From Candidatus Endobugula sertula (GTDB lineage Bacteria > Pseudomonadota > Gammaproteobacteria > Pseudomonadales > Cellvibrionaceae), in NCBI GenBank assembly GCA_001723645.1, contig MDLC01000023.1:1-47289 (forward strand): 47,289 nucleotides of DNA, written 5' to 3'. The position numbers and the translations under genes are program-made. Under the pieces are notes generated by a model. The model was not told the DNA's origin. It was given only the letters and a program-made list of their open reading frames with translations, and ran no database searches. Of this stretch, positions 47,275-47,289 are shown piece by piece (the stretch's first letter is position 1; the number at the start of each line of letters is the position of its first letter).

Positions 47275-47289
47275 ACGTGATCAGTCAGT
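47249..47289 (+). mobile_element. Insertion-sequence terminus (right contig end)
   Basis: TGAAAATGATCACC starts the same repeat as the left end, reading outward. It includes the TGATCAC/GTGATCA arms at 47256-47282. It interrupts cap2. Confidence 0.55.

Noticed and set aside
47256-47282. Integron attC site formed by the TGATCAC/GTGATCA arms
   Set aside because: The core motifs do not match RYYYAAC/GTTRRRY, and the same sequence at the other window end behaves like an IS terminus.

Overview
The window reads as a low-GC gammaproteobacterial contig. The backbone gene orders are typical of gammaproteobacteria: groES-groEL behind a sigma-32-type promoter, ffs followed by dnaX-ybaB-recR-rnd-ycgL, and ampD, ampG-like, yajQ, fxsA and nadC. 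A marine Oceanospirillales-like host would fit, but that is inference. Both ends run into the same outward-reading repeat, which looks like an insertion-sequence terminus. At each end it truncates a gene: a LuxR-type regulator on the left and cap2 of a CBASS operon on the right. The window is therefore probably a whole contig broken at two copies of one IS.

Positions 1-20.5 kb are an integrative/mobilizable element that ends with a P4-type integrase beside the groEL terminator. It carries a long leftward mobilization operon: mobC, relaxase, a 40-aa overlapping ORF, a virD4-like coupling ATPase, two small membrane proteins, a membrane J-domain protein, a nuclease-like protein, an uncharacterised protein and a luxR remnant. 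It also carries two tandem fic genes, a replication module (initiator, Toprim-like primase, two small Cys-rich proteins, a highly structured non-coding block), a MerR-like/N6-methylase/PD-(D/E)xK cassette behind a 12-bp inverted repeat, and an AlpA-like regulator. Four element genes are interrupted only by in-frame TGA codons, seven in all, with no frameshift, TAA or TAG. The reading frames continue convincingly on both sides of each TGA. Either this module uses UGA readthrough/recoding, or it is being inactivated by one very specific substitution type.

Positions 20.5-38.1 kb are mostly housekeeping backbone. Inserted in it (26.4-29.9 kb) is a leftward four-gene cluster in sagA-B-C-D order. 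It encodes a 63-aa precursor with a Cys/Ser-alternating core, a SagB-type dehydrogenase, an E1-like cyclodehydratase partner and a YcaO protein. This is a streptolysin-S-like azole-modified peptide pathway without obvious transporter or protease genes. The dnaX gene keeps an A-AAA-AAG slippery heptamer with an upstream Shine-Dalgarno-like element and a stop one codon into the -1 frame, as in the E. coli tau/gamma system.

Positions 38.1-47.3 kb are a second accessory region. It starts with an IS630-like relic, a bidirectional terminator and a hairpin-containing repeat that recurs 3.1 kb later. Between the repeat copies lie a DUF2157 membrane operon and a tyrosine-integrase fragment broken by a 568-bp internally deleted IS3 element. 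Beyond them lie a UvrD-like helicase, an ImmA-type protease plus XRE repressor pair (CapP/CapH-like), and a divergent type II CBASS operon (patatin effector, CD-NTase, truncated cap2).
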